From: Escallonia rubra
Taxonomy: Eukaryota > Streptophyta > Magnoliopsida > Escalloniales > Escalloniaceae
Direction: 5' to 3'
Length of the DNA: 64,000 nucleotides
Assembly (NCBI GenBank): GCA_033065855.1
Contig: JAVXUO010000382.1
Coordinates: forward strand, 62,001 to 126,000
Shown: in pieces, positions 19,774 through 34,963 of the stretch
How the letters are laid out: each line of letters opens with the position of its first letter
Position numbering within the stretch: position 1 is the first letter of the stretch
Notes under the pieces: generated by a model
Databases searched by the model: none
The model's input: the letters and a program-made list of their open reading frames with translations, nothing else
What the model was told of the DNA's origin: nothing
Program-made: the position numbers and the translations under genes

Positions 19774-22700
19774 CTACTGGTCCTTGTTATCTGGGTTAGG
19801 GTTGCTACTTCCTGCTTCCAACTTCAGGGTTTCTTCCGCCTTCCTGCTGTCGTCAACGTCCAGCACATCCTCCAGCATGTCGTCCTCAACGTTGATATCT
19901 TCCACATCATCCTCATCTTCGTTGTTGCTTCCACCGGGGATCTTCCGGGTCTTAGGGCCATGCTCCAGCCTATGGGTCTCCAGTTCTTGGTCCATTGTCT
20001 CTTGCAAATTCATGGCATCATTATTTACCTTCCTACCTTTTCTCGCATTTTGCCACCGCTCCTGCTCCTTTTCAACATTGGCAACATACTGCTCGCCAAG
20101 CTGCTTTTCGTATTGAGAAAGTTCTTCCCTTCTAGCAGCCTTCCATTCATGGAAAATCTGATTTGCAACATTGTAAGAACAAATTAACTAGTTGAAGTGG
20201 CATACATCTGACGAGAATCAACTTTGACTTGCAAAGCATTCTATCAAGAAGTGTTTCTGTGCTCCATTTATGACTTGTCATTCACTGACTACCCAATATA
20301 GAAAAGGTGCCAACTTTGCCACCTCTACAAGAGATATTTATTTATTTTTATTCACAAAAATCCTCCTTGTGCTACATAAGAAGACAAGTCTGGGAAGTCA
20401 CCTTTTCTTTCCGTTGCTCAACCAAGGCTGCATCTTCTTCCATTGGTTTGGCAAACGAGTAATATATTTGAGGCTCTGCCTTGGTCCTGAATAAAATGCA
20501 ATCCACAAAAATTAAGATGAGTCGTTAATATATTCACAGAAGACTCAATTAATCGAACCTAAAAAACCCAAGTCATCCAGCTGCTTCAACGCTATGCACA
20601 TGAACAGAAACTTATCTTCGTCTCAATAAAATTGTGAATATGGACACTTTCGGACCAAAATTAGAAATAACCTGAGAGAAAGATGGAACATCAGAAACAG
20701 AGAGCTCAAATATCAAAGACGTTGCCACTAGGAGAGTTGCAGGGATAGAGGCCAGCATGGCAGTTTAGCAAAGTCCATGGAAACGTACCTTATGAAATTG
20801 CCAAGTTTCCTATGGTGCTCACTCCATCGAAGAAATAGCAGTTCCAACTTCTTCTCCTCTGCCTTGGCAGCGACACGAGCTCTAAGAGTCTGGTAGAGAA
20901 AGAGGGAATCTGCTTGTAAGTAATAAAAAGTCTAGGCAAAATTTTACAATCACAGGACACAAATAGTAAGTGCAACAAAGAAACATAACGAACCAAATCT
21001 CTCCTCCGCTTTTCTGCAATTTGTTCGCGCTCCTGTTGCCTTAGCCTTTCACTTTCTTCGCGTGCTCTTTGCTCGGCCTAATGTGATTGAGACAACTTAC
21101 ATAACTTTTTCAACAAGCCACCATAAAAAAAAGAGCCAACCATCAAAGGAAACATAAAACTCGAAGCACATAAGACAAAGCGCAAGAAACATATCTTTCG
21201 TTCCTTTTACACTCAGAAGGTAATGGACCCAAACAGCATACTGACCAAACCACTGGGTAAATGGAAGATAGGAAGACGAAAATATCACTTGTGCAGTAGA
21301 AATTCCCTTTATGTTTCCATTTTGTTTGTTTCCAATTGTTCCTTTTTACTTTGTAGCCTCCATACTCTCCAAATCATCACATCTACTTCAAACACAAACA
21401 CAGAGTCGGAGTGGAGGGAGGATAGAGTTTGTCTGTGTGAGGAGAGTGTGTAGACAAAGAGAGTGCATGAGTGTGTGTGAGGAGCGGGTGTGAGTCAGTG
21501 TCTTTAGAGAGACTGTGTTTCAAGATCCTACTCAGAAACCTGTAAAGTAACTTTCAAAAAAATTAGACAGAAGAATTAATTCCCCTGGTGGAGCAGTGGC
21601 TCGTTCTGCGTCTTGCGATTAGCCGGTCTAGTACGGTTCAAGCTGTTCGTTAGGATTTTTTGACCATAACAACTTTAATACTCAACCGGACAAGAAAATC
21701 TGCCGGTTGATGGTTCTGGGGGTCGAACCCGCCACTCTGGATGATATCGATTTTAATACTCAACCGGACAAGAAAATCTGCCAGTTGCCAGTTCCGGCGG
21801 TCGAACCCGCCAGTCCAGTCCAGGTCTTAAAACACTAGGGAGGGAGGGAGGGAGAGAGAGTGGGGAGAGTTAAGGGAAGAAGCTGACTAGTACTCACCTT
21901 CTTCAGAGAAGCTGACCTCAGCATGAACGCCTTCGAGCTAGACAGTTCCACGTCTTCTTCCCTGAATTTCTGGAAGGGATTTATGTAATAAGCATTAAGA
22001 GATATATGTACCGTTAAGATAAACTAAACAAGTAACTGCAGGTAGGTAAAAAAAAACTGTAGCTAGAGAATAAAATTTAGCAAAAAAAAATATCCAGAGA
22101 CAGAAATTTTGCACATTGATGTGCAATTTCATCCAACACGCATGCCCACACATATATTAATCCAACACACACCCATAAATATACATATCCTGGCATAAAT
22201 CTCTATATACACCAAAATTCTTTGCTTTCTCATATATAGCAACTTCTGTGTTTCTTGCTGAAAATTAACAGACACCTTTTTACCTCTTATCCGGTTCCAT
22301 GGTTATCTAAACAAACTGTAGCTAGAGGATAAAATTTAGAAGACAATATCCACCATCTCCCTGATCTTGCCTTCAATTCCTACTCGAGTTCTTCGCACAT
22401 TGATGTTCAATTTCATCCAATACCCGCACCCATACATATACATTTCCTGGCGTAAATCTCTATATACTACTACAAAAAATTTCCCCTTCTCATATTTATA
22501 GCAACTTTTCTGTTCTCCCTGAAAATTAACCACTTGGTATCGGCAGACACCTTTTTACTTCTTATCTGGTTCCATGGTTATCTCCAGGAGGCTGAGAAGC
22601 CGATCAACTGGAATTTAAGCCGAGGGGTTCATACTTTATTGACACGAGAATTGGAAGATGTCGTCATGTTCATGAACAGTGACAAGACTAGCATATTTTA

Positions 22701-25700
22701 AAATCTATTGCCAAAAACCATGGATTTTAGCTGAAATTTCCTTTTTATTGTTCGAACTCGTTACCACTGGCGGCAGAGCTAATGTAGTCTAAACCATGGT
22801 TCAAAATCCCGGCCAAGTCACAGAAAGATTGGCGTATCAATTCAATCTCGGAAGTTTCTGAAGTCTTTGAATTACAATCTAAAGATCTCGCCGATGTATC
22901 ATAGATAGTGCTACATTGGCGAGATTTCCGAGATAATGCCCGAGATCGCGATAAAGGGATCAGGATCCCCTGCTGTAACCATGGTTACAGCAGGGGTGCT
23001 GTCCCATGTTGCGTGAGAGAGGGAAGAGAGAGAGAACCATGGTTCTCTCTCTCTTCCCTCTCTCTCTCTTCCCTCTCTCACAGACAGAAGGACAGCACCC
23101 CTGCTGTAACCATGGTTACAGCAGGGGATCCTGATCCACGATAAAAATTGGTGCATCACAGATAAAAAGGAAGAGAAAATTTAAGGGACAAGGAAGAGCA
23201 GAACATGCTGTAGATTCCTAAAGTTTCGAGTATTATCCTCCTAACCTACTCACGACCAGTCACAGCCGACCACTATTTCTAACCTCATCCTTTTCTCAAT
23301 TCTTTTATCTGCCCAGTATTTCTCCTCTGTTTCGTCTCTATTTTTTTTCTGCTGGAATTTCGTTGTGGTTGATGGTTTCTTAAAGTAATTCATCTTCTGT
23401 TTTGATTTTTTATATTCACAGAATCACCTTATGCTATTTCCCTTTTGAAGGTATTCCAGCTGTTTCCATCGAGATAAAGTATAACTGTTGAAAAAAAATT
23501 AAAATTTCTGATTCCGTCTCAATTCTTTTATGCTTACTAACATTTTAACTTTCAATAATAGTATTCTTAATTTTTACATATAAAATATCCCGAAATAGTC
23601 TCTTCAACGCAAATAGTATCTTGCGTATAACTGACAACCGAGACTGCTACTGACATAACCGACAATTGAAACTAAACCTGAATCTAGGCCGCTACCACTG
23701 CTTTGAATCATGTTTGCCCTGATGCACCCTGATTTAAACACATCCTGAACAACACACGGTAATCACAAAGTCATTTCAAGTTTCTAAAACTTGAACAAAC
23801 ACCTGTCATGTTCTCCAAAATTCGCCTTAATTAACAATGGGAGATAACTACAAACCTCGCTTTCAGCATTAATTGCCATATCTCGGACCTCAGATCTAAC
23901 AGGGAAGAACAAGAAGGAAGCTTGACTAAACCTAATAAAAGTGATTTATCAAACAGCCATTGTCTTTCACCTTAATGTACTAAAAAGCAGTTTCAACACA
24001 ACGTATTCCAGAAGCAATCATAATTGACTCATGAACAAAGAACAACCACAGCAACTCTTAGTGTTATGATAAACAAGCACAAAATTTAACCCCTCAATAG
24101 CGCTGTCGCAGCCCCGCTAGCCATTACGAACATTGAGTGACCCAATAATCCACCAAAACAACAGCCACTGGATTCCCCATCCTGCTCTTTGTCTACTGTG
24201 TATGGCCAAACCTCTGCTTCGTCATCAAGCAGACTGCCAGAAATAGTGAGTTAATGCTGAAAAGGAGACCCATTATTTATGTTCAGTTTCAACTTTTATA
24301 AAGCAGGCCACCTGGTTCTGCCTCCCTACCTGCTCCGGCAGAGCACTGCCCACACGTACATGCACATATATATACACCAAGAGAAATGGGGTGATGGCAC
24401 AATGGGTTTCCCCTGAACCATGACACAAATAAGGGCCTGGAAGGCACTGGCAACAAACTGAAATAAAACTCTGCCACCACAACTACAAATTAAAGAGCCT
24501 GGAAGGCACTGGCAACATGCCTCTTACGCTGAGGGCAATGCTGCTCCAAAACAGATTTAAACAAGAATAAAATTTGTTTAACCCAGACATCCAAGTTTGT
24601 ACTTGGTGGCTGTGGCTCGGAAACCAATTCTCTTTCCCGAATCTGTCACATATGAGACGGATTTAAGCAATATTATGCGGGTATGAAGCACGGATACGGG
24701 TGCGGATACGCGGATACGGCTTTTTTTAAAAATTTAAAATACGGGTGCGGCGGGGATACGGCAAATTTCGTATATATATTTTTAATTATATATACTTTAT
24801 ATTTAGTTTTTAAACAAAACAGAAATCATTTAAATTTTAAGAAAGTGCATAAATAGTGCAATTTTATTTGTCATAGCTGCTCTGTATTTGCATGTGACTG
24901 ACTATTTGGAGCTATTACAATCATTGGGGTCGTAAAATGCATATACCCACTCACATGTGGACTTGCATGTGTATAACTAGTGGCCTTGCATGTCATTATA
25001 CAGTGCCATGAGGCAAAAAAAGGATCTGCTACTGTGTCCCAACCCAGCTTCACAAAAGAGAAAAGATAATTGTAACTAAAATCAAGAACAGGAACTGCTC
25101 CAGCCAGTGCGCAAGGTAGCAGGTGCTCTGCTTCCAGTGCCGAGTGGCCTCGCGGAGGTCGCGGGTGGTCCCAATCGTCGCCGGTGGTTCCAATCGACGC
25201 CGGTGGTTGCGGATTGTCGCTTGCCAATGGTTGCGGGGTGGTTTCAGGTTGTCGCCATCGTCGATGGTGGTTGCTGTCGTCACCGGCCGTCTCTCTCTCT
25301 TTTGCTCTTAGTCTCTGCCCTTCTCACAGATCGCCCCAGCCGTAAAAGATCAGTGATTTATTAGGTGTGATTTTTATTATTTAGGACTTGACCCCATAAC
25401 TTCTGTTTCTGTGATTTGACTCTGAAAATTCTTTTGAGAATTGTATTTTTCACCCCATAAGTATCGGATCCGCACCCGATCCGTATCCTACCCGCACCCG
25501 CTATTTAGGAAATTAAAAAAATAAATAGAAAATTCTGGACACGCACCCACCCCGCACCCGACGCACACCCGGTGCCGGTGCTTCACCCTTCTAGGCGCAC
25601 CCGTGCTTCATAGCGGGGTAGTAATATTTGAGCTCCGCTTTTCAAGCTCCACAAGTGTCGCTAAAGTGATTGTGTAGCGACTAATGCGGAGCTCAAATGG

Positions 25701-27220
25701 CTAAAAAGTGGAGCTCAGGTACCAATACCGGTATTGGTGATGTAAAATGCCAGCATCATAGCACCAAAAATTACCTCATATCCTCGGTTATCACTATGAA
25801 CACGACATGCGAGCATTTAAAAGCTGATAAGGCCCACACGAGGTCAAGCTGAAATTTGATGTTTATGCACGTTGCTAGGATTTCCATCATAGTAGAGCCG
25901 CCATAGGTGAAATTGGTGATGGAATGAACTACAACCAAAGGGCTTATACTAGCTGAATTTACTTTCAAAATATTTCTGCACAAACCCGGTTCTTTCTTAT
26001 GCCAGCAAATGAACTATCATCCTATCAAAATATATGAACATGCACGCATATGCTACATTTTTATCTTTCCCACAGCACGTGAAAGCCAGTTGTGATACAA
26101 TATTGCAGTTATTAACAAATAAACAAGAAGCCTGCTTTACAATTACCACACGTATAAAGGGAGATACGTTAAATCCATTGAGAGGAAAGAAAAGCCAGTG
26201 GATTTCAGTCTAACCTGCAAAGTCCCCAAAAGCTGCCCTAGCATTCGTTTATTCCTTTTCACCAAGCTTGGGTCCTCATCCTTCGGCAACACCCTTGGAA
26301 CATGCACAGCCGGAGGAATTTCGAAGTCCTATTCACATAAGAACAGCAAGATTTAATTTTTCCCCCTTACAACCTACGATACTAACCCAACCAACAATAA
26401 CAACAAGTTTGTTCTTTACCATCTTAGACGGTCTCTGATTGCCATCCCTCTTGTTCCAATTTGATGGCGCTCCATCATCCTGCTTTGCAATATCAACAAC
26501 CTCAAAACTCTCATCCACAACTGCATCCTTGTTCACAGTATTCGCAGCCTCCATAGTAGCATCCTCAATGATCTCCCCATCCTCAACCTTTACCCCAAAC
26601 AAAATACCCAAGTTTAAAATCTAATTCAAAATACACACATACTGTCAGGGGGAATGACTATTTCCACACCTTCATAAACGTCATCTTCAGCATTATTTTG
26701 TGCAAACTATCGACCCAGTAGCGACAAATTGAGATGTGAAAGTAGACTTCAGCATAACTAGGGCTAAAAAGAGTATAAATTTAGGGTTGTAATCACCTTA
26801 AACACAGCCGAAGACAAACGTCTCTTGGGCGTAGGCTGGTCTTCTGCTTCAGTCCTTTCCGCCTATAAATTAATCAAATCAAAAACAAGAAATCACCCCA
26901 ACAATAATATACATATATGTATAGAGAGAGAGAGAGATTTACGGGTCTGATAAACCCACGCTGGCGGCCGCCGTTGGCGGCGAAATTGCGAGGGCCAGAG
27001 GCGCCTCCACGGCGGAGACCCCTAGGGTTACGAATCCGCTCCGTAAGCTGTATTTGATCAAATTTACAAAGAAATTACATATCGGCCAAATTTGATAAGA
27101 TGATGATGAGTGTGAAAAGGGGAGAAGGGAGAGGACCTCCCATTGTTGGCGATTGAGCTCTTCGAGCTCCTTACGAAGCACTTCCTCCGTCTTCTCCACC
27201 ACGACGACGGCGCTTTCCAT
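19774..27220 (-). CDS. Pinin-like protein (pinin/SDK/memA family)
   Basis: Ten exons: 27220-27137, 27047-26943, 26862-26797, 26587-26420, 26328-26215, 21969-21898, 21077-20994, 20889-20789, 20486-20402 and 20157-19774. They join in phase to 420 aa. Landmarks: MESAVVVVEKTEEVLRKELE (coiled coil), LTERIRNPRGLRRGG, KRRLSSAVFK, RNKRMLGQLLGTLQ (166-179), KFREEDVELSSSKAF, AEQRAREESERLRQQ, LRARVAAKAEEKKLELLFL, and the C-terminal NLQETMDQELETHRLEHGP before an acidic tail. The plant pinin family has these blocks in the same order. Pinin associates with the exon junction/splicing machinery in the nucleus. Intron 5 is 4.2 kb and carries two transposons. Confidence 0.94.
21674..21831. repeat. ~79-bp tandem duplication in pinin intron 6
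   Basis: Two copies of a unit beginning TTTAATACTCAACCGGACAA and ending near GGTCGAACCCGCCA. On the minus strand each copy contains GGGTTCGACC, close to a tRNA-type B box, so it may derive from a SINE. No full tRNA fold or A box was found. Confidence 0.6.
22957..23137. mobile_element. Fold-back element with nested palindromes in pinin intron 5
   Basis: The outer 48 bp on each side (starting GGATCAGGATCCCCTGCTGT) are perfect inverted repeats. Each arm is itself largely a palindrome, CCCCTGCTGTAACC mirrored around ATGG. The purine/pyrimidine centre holds another palindrome of GA/CT runs around the same AACCATGGTT. Flanks GCGATAAAG and ACGATAAAA agree at 7 of 9 bases and may be an aged 9-bp duplication. 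Non-coding. Confidence 0.85.
24682..25612. mobile_element. TIR element in pinin intron 5 with GC-rich core
   Basis: The ends are TATGAAGCACGG and its inverse CCGTGCTTCATA, followed inside by repeated GGATACGGGTGCGG-type motifs on the left and their complement on the right. The identical 5-mer GCGGG flanks both sides (24677-24681 and 25613-25617). The core (25090-25320) is GC-rich with repeated GTCGCCGGTGGTT-like blocks. No transposase is seen, and the class is undecided. Confidence 0.65.
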
Positions 27221-30200
27221 TTTTTGGGGGATTTCTGACGGTCTGAGCTGCCAAAAACCCTTTATGCCGAGTGATTTGAGTGCGTTTTCACTATGGGTCT
27301 TGCTATATATATTGTATTAATTTCGGTTAAGTAGAAGGACCCGTGAAGCTGCTTCCCCTCTTTACTTTAACCTTTTTAGACAGCAGCGTTGTTCATTTTG
27401 TTGTACTTATAATTCTAAGTTTCGTTTAGGCTGACGATTCGATCAAACAAGTAGAAGGTTTCAGAATTTTGAAACTATCTGATTGTTTTAGGAGGGTGTA
27501 CACCCGACAAACGAATACTCACGGATCATCGACGTGTAATTTGATGGGATACGAGTTTGATATCATGACACCCGTAATTTTATATTAAGTGATCTTTTTA
27601 ATTCAAGTCCAATATAATTTTAAGCTGAATATATCGTGAGGAATCCAAGTTTTTTTCCTCTTTTTCTTTCACCTTTCCTTTTTTTCTATTGGCCGCACTA
27701 TAAAAAACAAAATAATGCCAACTTTTACTTTCATAGCTTTCAAGACGCTTTTAACTTCACAAAAATTTGGACAATTAAGATTATTAAAAAATTGTTAAAA
27801 CAACTTGACAACAATAGAAGATATTCACGTAAACATAATCTCAAGCCATCGAATGTAAACACAATCCATTAACTAAATTAGACAAATCTCATGAAAAATC
27901 CGAACAAAAACATTAAGATGGAAATTCAAAGAATCCACCTTCGTCGAACAATGTTTGAGATGCTTTTTTAAATTTAAAGTTGCACAACAAGGCTTTATTG
28001 ACTATGTTGCTTGACTTGCGCCATGTTCTATAGCTTCCATCTTCATCCTAGTAGAATTCAAACCCTTCGAGAAGCTCATTCTCATCATCCTAAGTATATT
28101 ACCTATAGGTATGTCCGTGCCCGACCCATTTTTACCCGACCCGTGTGGGTACAGGCAAAATGTACCTGCAAACTTACGAGTTGACAAAACGAATGCACAT
28201 ACCCAATTTGTTGGCCATGAGCTAGGTCTACTCGCAAGTCACCGGTAAGCTTTGTAAGGTCTACTTGTAACACTTGGGGTGAACATCATTCGGGTTAAAT
28301 TGACGGGAGCAAATTAAGTGATTCAGTTCGATTACAATGTTCAATGTCCATTTCGAAAACGATTAAAATGATTGTTGGGTTTGTAATTGTATACCATTTG
28401 AAAAAGAAAAAAAAAACAACTGAAGCAGTTTAAAAGATAAAAAAAAAATGTTGTTTTTGTCACTCAAGTTAGTGTTTATGGTCGCAAGAAAATGTTATTA
28501 AAGGGGCAAAAAAACAAGTACAACACTCGTGCACCCAACCATAGCCAAGCAATACACACAGTAGAACATTTGGTTTAGGTTGAAGTAATGGAAAGAAAAA
28601 TGAGATCATCTGATACACGCAAAAGGAAAAGGGGGAAGAGGTGACAGGTAAGATGACCCCCCATGTCATAAAAGGTTTGCCTAAGATTAAGCAATGCTCG
28701 AGATATGAGATGGTATGAGATTGTCCTTATAGAAGACCTTGATCTTGGAAGTACTTATTGTCTAGCATTTTTAAGGGAAGCATTACCCTGTGGTGGGATC
28801 GTATAGGACCAGGTCGTCACAGATTTTATCAGAGCCAGCTTCTTGAAGACTGAGGCTGGAAAACCTAGTCACACATCACTGCTTATGTGGATACTCTCTC
28901 AACTTGTCACGTGAACTTTTCTTTTATAACTTTTTTAATTCTAACATTGAATGTCTTTTCTCTCTCTCCCTCTCTCTCAAGAGACAATCTACAGTATAGC
29001 AACCTAAATTTTAACTATTATTATCTTCATGCCTGAAATATCCTATTGAGGAAAAGATTTAAACCCAAGTAATTATCTTCTTAGGTGATTTTTTCTAATG
29101 TCCCTTTATATGTTTACTTATATATCCCTTCCTTTTTTAGAATTTTGTTATGGCAATCAAACTTCAAAATGGATTCCAAAAATTTTAAACCTAATGATCA
29201 TATTTAAAATTCCAAAATTATCTCTCGAAATAAAATACTAAGTTGACGTTCTCCTCCACTAATTTGAGAAAATCACCTTTTATAATTAAATTCTAAATTT
29301 GTAAAATAGATTTTCAAAAATTTTAAATCTACTAATCCTACTTAAATTCCAAAAATATCTCTCACAATACGATAATAAGTTGACGATAGCCTTCCTTGAG
29401 ATAATTTCATTTTATGAAACTAAAAACTTAACAATTATCTCTATGGTGAGTCTCTCTCTCACAAATCATTTTTCTCTTTGATTGATTTATTTCTTTTTTA
29501 ATTTCATCTAGCCGTCATATTTTGTTCTCTTGGGATATCAACGCTCATTTTGTGACTCAAATAACCCTCTCCATATTTCTATTCCTCTATTGTGCTGATA
29601 TTTTTTGTCGATAAATTTGATTGCGATGTTCATAGTTTTTCAATTTAATTGTCATTTTCTCATTGTTAGATTTTGTTAAATTGTATTATATATTATAGGA
29701 TGGGAGATTTTTCACCATTGTTTTATCACTTCCAATTAGTTTTTCCGTTAAGTTTTAATCTTAGATGTTTATTTTAGGTGACCATTATATGGATTCTATC
29801 ACTTTTTGTTCCATTCTTTGTTAAAAACTTTAGTATCGTGCTTTTATTATTTTATTTACGAAATTTATTGACTATAATTACTCCCCGTATGCAACGTACG
29901 GGATCAGAACTAGTGAGAGAGGATTGTGATATTCCACATTGGATGTGAAATATTATGAGATTTTGCCCTTGTAAGACTTTGCATGTGATCTTAATTAAAA
30001 GTATTTATTGACTAGCCTTTTTGAGAGAAGCATTGTCCCCTAGCTAGTGGAACCGTGGACTCGGTCGTTACATTAAATTATGTCGTAGTTGCTTAATCTG
30101 CATTAATCACAAAAAATATACCTTTAAGCAACGAATGCGATGTGGTTGGATTCTTCGTGTCCTAAAATTCACACCAAACTTTAGCATGGTCTCAATTTTT

Positions 30201-30588
30201 ACTTAATTTGCTTATTCACCGATCCTATCACCTACCTAATTAATTAGTCTTCAACTGTAATAACCTTAATGGTCACTCCGGCATGCTTGTAACAAAAAAA
30301 AGTTTACAAAAAACAATAATCAGCTTTTCTGTTTAGACTAGAGGTCCTATTTTGTGGAAATCAATTCTAAATTTGTTAAAAAAATAGGCTAATATAGACA
30401 ATAATTTGCTGAGAAACTTTATTAAATTATCCTGGGTTTTACAAGAGTCAAGAACTCACATGGAACCCATTACAGAACACTAGAGTAACACAGAAAACTA
30501 TATAGCAAAACAGATTCAAGATCAAAATTTACCTGGCAGTAAATAAGAAAAAAAAAATTAAAAAACTTCACAACAATTTCACTGATAA
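27221..30588. other. Intergenic region between pinin and WRKY
   Basis: It starts with the pinin promoter/leader. AT-rich DNA follows, with a run of CCCGACCC-type motifs near 28110-28160 and a Helitron-like 3' end at 29913. The interval from about 30420 to 30588 is the likely WRKY 3' UTR. No protein-coding gene is supported. Confidence 0.5.
29884..29913 (+). mobile_element. Helitron-like 3' terminus
   Basis: A perfect stem CCCGTA/TACGGG with a 7-base loop is followed 8 bases later by CTAG and then T. This matches the Helitron 3' signature and resembles the terminus at 7395 (both carry GTATGCAA and GATCA-AAC-TA). The body probably occupies much of 28950-29883, but the 5' end was not located. 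Confidence 0.55.
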
Positions 30589-33208
<2,620 letters not shown>

Positions 33209-34929
33209 TGAAACACACAAAGTTTGCAGGCCGGCTCTCTCTCTCTCCTCTTGTTCTCTCCCTTAATACGGCTTTTGAGGCACCAAAGTCAATTCCATCG
33301 TCTCAAAGACGTTTAATTAGACACACAAAGGACGCATCTAAGTTTTGACTTTATTTGGATTCTTTAAGTAACTTCAACTGTATAAGCTAAGCTACAAGAA
33401 TATGTTGCATGCACCATATATAGCATTATAGCAATGCCTTTGGGGCGCTCCCCTATTCCATATATATCCCACCTTCCATTTCGTACTATATTATAGGCCT
33501 TTAATTCTCGTTTGTAACTTGTACATTGTTAGTTCAACTTCTGTGAAAAATTCATGGGGAAAACATAAGAATTGATCTTCTTCAACTATTTACAGCAGTA
33601 ATTGGGAGACTAAAATCCTCAACCAAAAGCTTGAAAAGGGCATATGCAGTATGTACAAACTAGTAAAAAGTTCACATACATTAGGGCACCCAGCCTATTA
33701 ATATAATAATATAGTTTATGGACTCTAGTGAACATATATATTCACACACACACACACACTCACTAATGGCTTATGTATATGAGATCAACAGTTTCATTGT
33801 AGCGTATGACTTGCAGATTAACAATGACATAGAATATAAGTTCAGAATAAAAAAGTTCTGACATCATCTCCCTATGGAATATGAGCCCTGTACGAAATCC
33901 CAGAACAAGAAGAGAGCCTAGGGATCAGATCTTGAAATTGTCAACTAGAAGCCAGACCCCTCAACCTTCACACCACTTTCCACTCTTTATGATTAGGAAA
34001 CCATTTTTTTTTTATAAAACTTCAACTTCTCTCTCTTTCTCCATCACACCCCCATGTTAACTTGGGAGACTAAAATTATCTAAAGATCGGTTGAATATTT
34101 TAACTTGAGTTGCATTAATTTCTCCACGCTAGAGGGTTGAATTGGAAATGGATCAGAGCATAATATATGATGTCTCGTATTATGATCTGAATAATAAAAT
34201 TTTACTTTTTAGATGGACATAATATGAGACAAAAGGATTGTTTCAGTGTACAAGACTCCCGTCACCGTAGCTTCCGAAAATGTTTGATGTATGCAATATC
34301 ACCTTCTCAAGAACTGTTTTTCATTATGAACCTCTAACGCCTAGATGACAATCAATGTTAGACGGGCCGGGACGCACAGAAGGTAGTTATGTCGTACTTG
34401 AGAGGCTGGTCCGCCTGGTCGTGGGTTTCGAACAAATATTACTGTTCAGACCTGTCAAGAAAGACAGAAACTAAAAGGTTTCGAATGCCCCATTTTACAT
34501 GAGATTGCCGTGGCAAGAAACGAACTTTTGACTGAAAATGGCCATGCTAACTAAAGCATATATATGACTCAACTTTAACTTTTGCAGTGAAGTTGAGAGG
34601 TTCGTGGTATGTAGAAGAAAAGCAACCCTTTATTTAAACAAAGTATATGTTCCCAACAAAGTGTGCCTTGATGGATGCTGCTTTAAGAAATGTATCTGTT
34701 TGGCTCCTGATTGTATATAAATTTGTCCGGTGACTTTCAAGAATGAGAAGCGAGAGAGACATGAAGGGAGGCAAGCGTGGACTTGGGCCAGAGCAAGCGT
34801 CGCCGCAGCAAATTCTCACGTTCAGTCCTTAAACTAGATCAACACAAGCACCACTTGTACCAAAATTAAAGAAAAAAACAAGCACCACTTCTCTCTCGAT
34901 CTCTCCACATATACATATATACATACATG

Positions 34930-34963
<34 letters not shown>

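Noticed and set aside
22908..23159. Overlapping ORFs on both strands over the fold-back element
   Set aside because: They arise because a palindrome keeps both strands open; the predicted residues repeat around the palindrome centre and match no family.
23860..23900. Possible 40-nt exon (minus strand, SEVRDMAINAESE) between pinin exons 5 and 6
   Set aside because: It has AG/GT borders, but GTLQ and KFREE are contiguous in pinin relatives and 40 nt would break the frame.
34340..34440. tRNA-like GTGGGTTTCGAAC motif
   Set aside because: The B-box-like string has no A box and no cloverleaf arms at the right spacing.
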